Shown here piece by piece: positions 22,389 to 26,341 of a stretch of 26,341 nucleotides of DNA. Made by a program: the position numbers and the translations under genes. Each line of letters opens with the position of its first letter. The stretch's first letter is position 1. Origin of the DNA: an uncultured Intestinimonas sp. (lineage in GTDB: Bacteria; Bacillota_A; Clostridia; Oscillospirales; Oscillospiraceae); the NCBI GenBank assembly GCA_958435885.1, contig CAUBHZ010000001.1, positions 1 to 26,341 on the forward strand, in the 5' to 3' direction. A model generated the notes under the pieces. The model made no database searches and was not told the origin of the DNA. It saw nothing but the letters and a program-made list of their open reading frames with translations.

Positions 22389-23426
22389 ATGGAAGCAAAG
22401 AAAAAGATCACCTTTGACGATATCGCGCGGTACACGAATTTTTCCAAGACCACCATCTCCAGATATTTCAACAACCCGGACTCCCTGGCGCCGGAGAGCC
22501 AGCGGATCATCTCCGAGGCCCTGGTGAAGCTGGACTACAAGGAGAACAAGGTGGCCCGTATCCTGGCCAACGGGCAGACGGAGTTCATCGGGATCATCGT
22601 GCCGGAGATCTACCACCGGTTTTTCTCCGAAGTGCTCAACCAGATCCTCTCCACCTATGAGGCCTACGGCTATAAATTTCTGGTGTTCATCGGCAACCGG
22701 AACGAGGAGAGCGAGCGGCGGTACATCCAGGAGCTGCTCTCCTACCAGATCGAGGGGCTGATCGTCCTCAGCCATACCCTTTCATCCGAGGAGCTCTCCC
22801 GGCTCCCGCTCCCCATCGTGACCATCGAGCGGGAGGACCGTCATGTGTGCAGCGTCAACACGGACAACTACACCGGCGGCTACCAGGCGGCGGCCCTGCT
22901 GGCGGACCGGGGCTGCGACGTGCTCATCCACGTCAACTCGCCCACGGACCCGCGTATGCCGGCCTACGGGCGCATCACGGGTTTCCGGGACTGCTGCCGG
23001 GAGCGGGACGTCCGGCACGAGGTCCTGTTCCGGGCGGTGGACCGGTCCTATGAGGGGGACCAGGCCATTCTGAGGGAGATCATTGACACACTGGAGCAGG
23101 AACACAAGGGGGAAAAGAAGGGGATCTTTCTCTCCAACGACACCCTGGCCAGTACGATGATGAACCTGCTCTTCCGAAAGTACGGGCGGCTGCCCGACGA
23201 CTACCTCATCGTGGGCTTTGACAACTCTCCCGCCTCCCGGGAGGCCATTGTCCCCATCAGCACCGTGGGCCAGCAGGTGGACAGGCTGGCCGGGGAGGCG
23301 GTGCGCCTGGTGGTGGAGCAGATCGCCGCCCGCAAGGCGGGCAGGTCCTTCCACGGCAAGAAGCCCGTCCACCTGGTCATCGACCCGGTGCTCATCCGGC
23401 GGGAGTCCACCGAGGGGATCTCCTGA
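22389..23426 (+). CDS. LacI-family transcriptional regulator
   Basis: This 345-residue regulator has an N-terminal helix-turn-helix (about 7-30, ITFDDIARYTNFSKTTISRY). The hinge region RILANGQTEFIGIIVPEI follows, then a periplasmic-binding-protein-like effector domain with GLIVLSHT, TDNYTGGYQAA, IFLSNDTLA and IVGFDNSP, typical of LacI/GalR members. It is divergent from the sugar operon and separated from it by about 270 bases holding both promoters and one operator. The inducer is probably sucrose, fructose or a derivative, inferred from the operon. The start ATG follows AAGGGG. Confidence 0.93.
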   Translation: MEAKKKITFDDIARYTNFSKTTISRYFNNPDSLAPESQRIISEALVKLDYKENKVARILANGQTEFIGIIVPEIYHRFFSEVLNQILSTYEAYGYKFLVFIGNRNEESERRYIQELLSYQIEGLIVLSHTLSSEELSRLPLPIVTIEREDRHVCSVNTDNYTGGYQAAALLADRGCDVLIHVNSPTDPRMPAYGRITGFRDCCRERDVRHEVLFRAVDRSYEGDQAILREIIDTLEQEHKGEKKGIFLSNDTLASTMMNLLFRKYGRLPDDYLIVGFDNSPASREAIVPISTVGQQVDRLAGEAVRLVVEQIAARKAGRSFHGKKPVHLVIDPVLIRRESTEGIS

Positions 23427-23540
23427 GCCACCTTCCCAGTGTCAGTGTATGGCCTTTCAGCGGGCGGTATGCCGGCCTGTCCAAAAAACGGAAAAAACGG
23501 TCCGCGGCTCTGCCCGGGCGCATCCCATCATCTGATAATA

Positions 23541-23596
23541 AGGCTCCCTCCATGATCGGCAGTGTTTCGTTTCACTGCCTCACATGGAGGGAGCCT
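23541..23596. terminator. Strong hairpin downstream of the LacI-type gene
   Basis: A perfect 14-bp outer stem (23541-23554 with 23583-23596, AGGCTCCCTCCATG and its complement) encloses a second 7-bp stem (GGCAGTG with CACTGCC) and an 8-base loop. Neither side has a long T-run; TTATTAT follows on the minus strand. It lies between two convergent genes and probably limits read-through both ways. Confidence 0.6.
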
Positions 23597-23619
23597 GTCA
23601 TTTCTGCCTGCCTGCCGGA

Positions 23620-24109
23620 TCAGTCGGCCAGCAGGCGCTGGATGAGGCGCATGTACAGCGCCGCCACCACGTCGAAGTCGGCGGTGTCGCTGACCACGGT
23701 GACGGTCACCGTATGGGTGAGGGACAAGATGTTGTTGAAGGTCACGCTGGCCTGGCCGTCCTCGCCGGTGCCGCCGGCAGCGGTGAGCGTCTTGGCCATG
23801 AAGCCCGGGAAGGTGCTCTCCACCCGGATGGTACCGCTGAAGCGGAAGTCCAGGGAGGTGGACACGGTGTCGAGGGTGAAGCTGGCGCCCTTGCCGCCCC
23901 GGGCCAGGTCGGACCGGTAGGGGGTGCCGGCGCTCTGGCCGGTCCCCCCGGCGGGTACGCTGGAGAAACTCCAGGCCTGCTCGCCGGCGTGCAGACCGGC
24001 TCCCGGACGAAATCCGGGTACTCCTCGATGTACATGCGGGAAAGGGGTCATAGCGCAGAGGGATCTCCAGCACGACCCCTTCAAACTCGTAGCGCCGGGC
24101 CTCTGCCAT
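23620..24109 (-). pseudogene. Small gene of unknown function broken by two apparent one-base deletions
   Basis: The minus-strand ATG at 24109 follows GGAGGGG and opens MAEARRYEFEGVVLEIPLRYDPF. The sensible reading then jumps frame near 24038-24043 (a TTTCCC run on the minus strand) to MYIEEYPDFVREP, and jumps again near 23995-23999 (CCGG run) to HAGEQAWSFSSVPAGG. That last frame stays open to TGA at 23622-23620 and ends DVVAALYMRLIQRLLAD. Adding one base at each site restores a single frame of 163 residues. The C-terminal third is rich in Thr, Val and Ser in beta-strand-like alternation. I do not recognise the family. Sequencing error in short homopolymers and true gene decay are both possible. 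Confidence 0.7.
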
Positions 24110-24207
24110 GCTCGTTCCCCCCTCCGGCGGCTGTGTCGGCGGCTGGATTTGATTCAATGCCACAAATTTAGCCTGAAAGCCATTCTTTGCAATCACCCGT
24201 TTGGGGA

Positions 24208-24252
24208 CAAAAAAGGACTATGCCTGCGGGAGGATACCGCAGGCATAGTCCT
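24208..24252 (-). terminator. Intrinsic terminator of the dual-HTH regulator gene
   Basis: A perfect 16-bp stem (24214-24229 with 24237-24252) with a 7-base loop is followed on the minus strand by TTTTTTGT. It begins eight bases after the regulator stop codon. Confidence 0.93.
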
Positions 24253-24259
24253 CAGTGCT

Positions 24260-25477
24260 TCAGAGCAGCATGTACTTTTTCAAGTCCTTCCGCTGCCGGA
24301 TGTTCAGCTTTTGCAGGGTGGTGGAGATGTACTGCTTGACCGTGTTGGGGGAGATGCCCAGGTGGTCGGCGATCTCCTGGTTGGTCCAGCCCCTGGCCGC
24401 CAGCATGGCGGTGGCGAATTCGGTGGTGGTCAGGTTGTCGGCCACGTCGTGGCCCGTGACCGGGTTGTGGACCTTGCGCCACCCTGCGGAAAAGCGGTAG
24501 GTGATGGCGATGATCCGCTTGAAATCCTCCGGGTAGTCCTTCTTCAGCACCGCCTCCAGCATCCCGCCCAGCAGGCCGTGGTGTTCGCCGAAGCCCTCGA
24601 TCAGGTCGTCCGGCCGGGCCAGCGCCCAGGCCGCCAGCAGATGGGCCTGGGCCTGCTCTGGCTGCTTCAGGCTCATGTAGTCCATCACCGCCGCCAGGTG
24701 CAGGTAGATGGAGGGGATGGGGTAGACCTCCGTCTGCATGGCCAGGGCGGTCTCCACGATGCCCACGCTCTTCCCGTAGTCCCCCTGGAGATAGGTGTGG
24801 TGGGCCTGGACATAGAGGGCAAACATCCGCAGGCCCGGCGGCAGAAGGCGGATGACGTCCTGGAGCGACCCCACCCCCTGGGGCAGGGGCAGGTGGAGCA
24901 GCACGGCAGCTGCGGTGACGGTAAAGACGGCCGCCGCCCGCAGCTGGGGCGGCGTGGGTCCGTCGGCGGCGGCCAGGATGTTCTTGACCTCCGTCAGGGC
25001 GTACCGTGCCCGCTGGATCTGGCCGATGGAGAGGTTGGAGTAGGCGTAGATGAGGCAGGCCGACAGGCGCAGGGAGAGGTCGGGATGGGAGAGGTAGCGC
25101 TCTGACACCTCGGCGGCCGCTTCGGGATGGCCGCTGAAGTAGTGGTACTCCGCCCGGGCGATGTCCCGCAGCCGGTCGTCGCCGACCCGCTCCACATACG
25201 CCAGGCACTGCCCCGGCGGGAAGGCCGTGTTCATCAGGGGCATGGGGATGAGGTGGGGCGCCGCGGCCTCGGGAGCGGGCGGAGACGGGAGGGACTCCGC
25301 TTCCTCCAGCCTGGGCTCCCGGCGCAGGTCCGCCGGCCTCCGGGCGTCGGCGGGGATGGCCCAGGAGCCGCCGAACTTCTCCGCCCCTTCGATGCGCCCG
25401 TCCGTACAGTATTGCTGGGTGAGACGCACGGAGATCTTCCATCTCCGGGCCGCCTCACGCACGGTGATGTATTCCAT
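24260..25477 (-). CDS. LuxR-type regulator with a second DNA-binding domain at the N-terminus
   Basis: This 405-residue protein has three parts. Residues 1-45 (ITVREAARRWKISVRLTQQY then a Gly-Trp wing ending AIPADA) look like a MerR/excisionase-type winged helix. Residues 50-78 form a Pro/Glu/Ala-rich linker. Residues 90-340 are helical repeats of tetratricopeptide character, for example YLQGDYGKSVGIVETALAM. The last about 55 residues hold a LuxR/GerE helix-turn-helix (GWTNQEIADHLGISPNTVKQYISTTLQKL). No receiver domain is visible, so the signal probably acts through the repeats. The ATG follows AGGAG, a clean sigma-A promoter lies upstream, and a terminator follows directly, so it is a single-gene transcript. 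Targets are unknown; the divergent gene at 25717 is one candidate. Confidence 0.88.
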   Translation of the reverse strand: MEYITVREAARRWKISVRLTQQYCTDGRIEGAEKFGGSWAIPADARRPADLRREPRLEEAESLPSPPAPEAAAPHLIPMPLMNTAFPPGQCLAYVERVGDDRLRDIARAEYHYFSGHPEAAAEVSERYLSHPDLSLRLSACLIYAYSNLSIGQIQRARYALTEVKNILAAADGPTPPQLRAAAVFTVTAAAVLLHLPLPQGVGSLQDVIRLLPPGLRMFALYVQAHHTYLQGDYGKSVGIVETALAMQTEVYPIPSIYLHLAAVMDYMSLKQPEQAQAHLLAAWALARPDDLIEGFGEHHGLLGGMLEAVLKKDYPEDFKRIIAITYRFSAGWRKVHNPVTGHDVADNLTTTEFATAMLAARGWTNQEIADHLGISPNTVKQYISTTLQKLNIRQRKDLKKYMLL

Positions 25478-25512
25478 AGTACGCTCCTATCCGTGAGAGC
25501 GAGTTTTTCTGT

Positions 25513-25541
25513 ATTATATGCGTTTTCCCGCAGGGTTTCAA
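25513..25541 (-). promoter_or_regulatory. Sigma-A promoter of the dual-HTH regulator
   Basis: On the minus strand, TTGAAA (25541-25536) and a perfect TATAAT (25518-25513) are separated by 17 bases. The gene begins 36 bases further on. Confidence 0.88.
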
Positions 25542-25623
25542 GGACTCCGGCCCGCAGGGGAGGGGAGCCGGACGGTTTTTCTTTCATCCGCAGTGGATTC
25601 CTGCTGGAATTCTTTTTGTTTTG

Positions 25624-25632
25624 TGGTATGCT
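25624..25632 (+). promoter_or_regulatory. Possible extended -10 promoter of the right-end gene
   Basis: TGGTATGCT forms an extended -10 box about 85 bases before the GTG start at 25717. No good -35 hexamer is seen at 16-18 bases, so this is tentative. Confidence 0.4.
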
Positions 25633-25716
25633 ATGGTCAGAGACCGGGCACCGGAGGCATAGCCGTCCGCCCGGTGCGTATCCTACGGACAGGACGTTGG
25701 GAGAGGAGGACCATCC

Positions 25717-26341
25717 GTGCCAAACCTGTACTATTACGACGCCCTCAAGCGGGGCCAGAAGGAGTTCCGGGCCTGCACGGCCAGAGGCGAATACCCCTAT
25801 CTGCCCGCCCTGTCCGAGGTGGTGGGGGAGGAGCTGCTGGGCCACACCACCAACCTGGGGACCGTCATGATCCCTCTGGAGTTCGTGGTGGGCACCAAAT
25901 CCCTGAGCCGCACCCAGTCCTTTTCCCGCAGCTTCATGCCCCTCATGAGCCCCAACACGGAGTTTGCCGGGAAGTGGCAGCGGCTGTGCCAGGCCCATCT
26001 GGAGGAGGGGATCTGGGAGCCCATCAAGGTGTGGGAGTACCGGAACCGCTTCTACGTGGAGGAGGGCCACAAGCGGGTGAGCGTGCTGAAGTTCTTCGAC
26101 GCCAACAGCGTCAGCGCCCAGGTCACCCGCATCCTCCCGCGCCGGGACGGAAGCCGGGAGATCGAGCTCTACTATGAGTTCGTGGACTTCTACCAGTGCA
26201 GCCGGATCAACTTTGTGGAGTTCTCCAAGCCGGGCAGCTACGCCCGGCTCCAGGAGCTGCTGGGGAAGGCCCCCGGCCAGGCCTGGAGCGAGGAGGAGCG
26301 CCGGGACTTCGCCACCGCCTTCTACTGCTTCCACCAGGCCT
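25717..26341 (+). CDS. Possible ParB-like-domain protein, cut by the window end
   Basis: A frame starting at GTG 25717, six bases after GAGAGGAGGA, stays open to the last base, giving 208 residues. It begins MPNLYYYDALKRGQKEFRAC. A central stretch, VMIPLEFVVGTKSLSRTQSFS, then WEPIKVWEY and YVEEGHKRVSVLKFF at about 112-127, follow the order of ParB/sulfiredoxin-fold domains, in which the G-H-K-R turn binds a ligand or nucleotide. From memory, similar N-termini occur in Firmicute proteins that continue into a BMP-type substrate-binding domain; that part would lie outside the window and cannot be checked. No signal peptide is seen. It is divergent from the dual-HTH regulator. Confidence 0.7.
   Translation, partial: MPNLYYYDALKRGQKEFRACTARGEYPYLPALSEVVGEELLGHTTNLGTVMIPLEFVVGTKSLSRTQSFSRSFMPLMSPNTEFAGKWQRLCQAHLEEGIWEPIKVWEYRNRFYVEEGHKRVSVLKFFDANSVSAQVTRILPRRDGSREIELYYEFVDFYQCSRINFVEFSKPGSYARLQELLGKAPGQAWSEEERRDFATAFYCFHQA

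Overview
The window looks like chromosome from a strictly anaerobic, fermentative member of the Clostridia. The high-GC right half resembles gut Oscillospiraceae of the Flavonifractor, Intestinimonas or Lawsonibacter type. That placement is an inference from oxygen-sensitive fermentation enzymes, strong AGGAGG-type ribosome binding sites, sigma-A promoters and gene content. No rRNA, tRNA or CRISPR array was seen.

Left part (1 to about 12,100, all + strand): an acyl-CoA fermentation cluster. It begins inside a propionate-type CoA-transferase. Next come a radical 2-hydroxyacyl-CoA dehydratase (two subunits plus ATP-dependent activator), an acyl-CoA dehydrogenase, a 4-hydroxybutyryl-CoA dehydratase-family flavoprotein and a nitroreductase-family protein. 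A butanoyl-CoA module follows: thiolase, 3-hydroxybutyryl-CoA dehydrogenase, crotonase and a second acyl-CoA dehydrogenase. The cluster ends with two tiny overlapping genes, an Nfu-type Fe-S scaffold domain and a five-cysteine protein. Together the genes could activate hydroxy acids as CoA esters, dehydrate them by two different radical chemistries, and reduce or oxidise the enoyl-CoAs towards propionate, butyrate or valerate and acetyl-CoA. No etfAB is present, although both acyl-CoA dehydrogenases should need an electron partner. Two intergenic hairpins share the arms GTGCCGGG and CCCGGCAC.

Middle (12,390-14,540, + strand): a BlaI/MecI-type repressor and an M56 (BlaR1-type) membrane protease. 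They lie behind a sigma-A promoter overlapped by two matching dyad operators. The sensor domain is not a penicillin-binding domain.

Right-centre (14,561-23,426): a sucrose or fructoside locus. A LacI-family regulator diverges from a minus-strand operon encoding a solute-binding lipoprotein, two CUT1 permeases, a GH32 fructosidase, a PfkB fructokinase and an amylosucrase. The glycoside would be imported, the fructose phosphorylated, and the glucosyl unit hydrolysed free or built into alpha-glucan. A LacI-type operator sits just downstream of the operon -10 box, and a terminator separates the transporter genes from the enzyme genes.

Right end (23,427-26,341): a small gene broken by two apparent one-base deletions, a regulator with a DNA-binding domain at each end, and a divergent gene cut by the window edge that may begin with a ParB-like domain.

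The dehydratase genes at the left have visibly more A/T-rich codons than the very GC-rich genes after 12,400, so the left cluster may have a different history.
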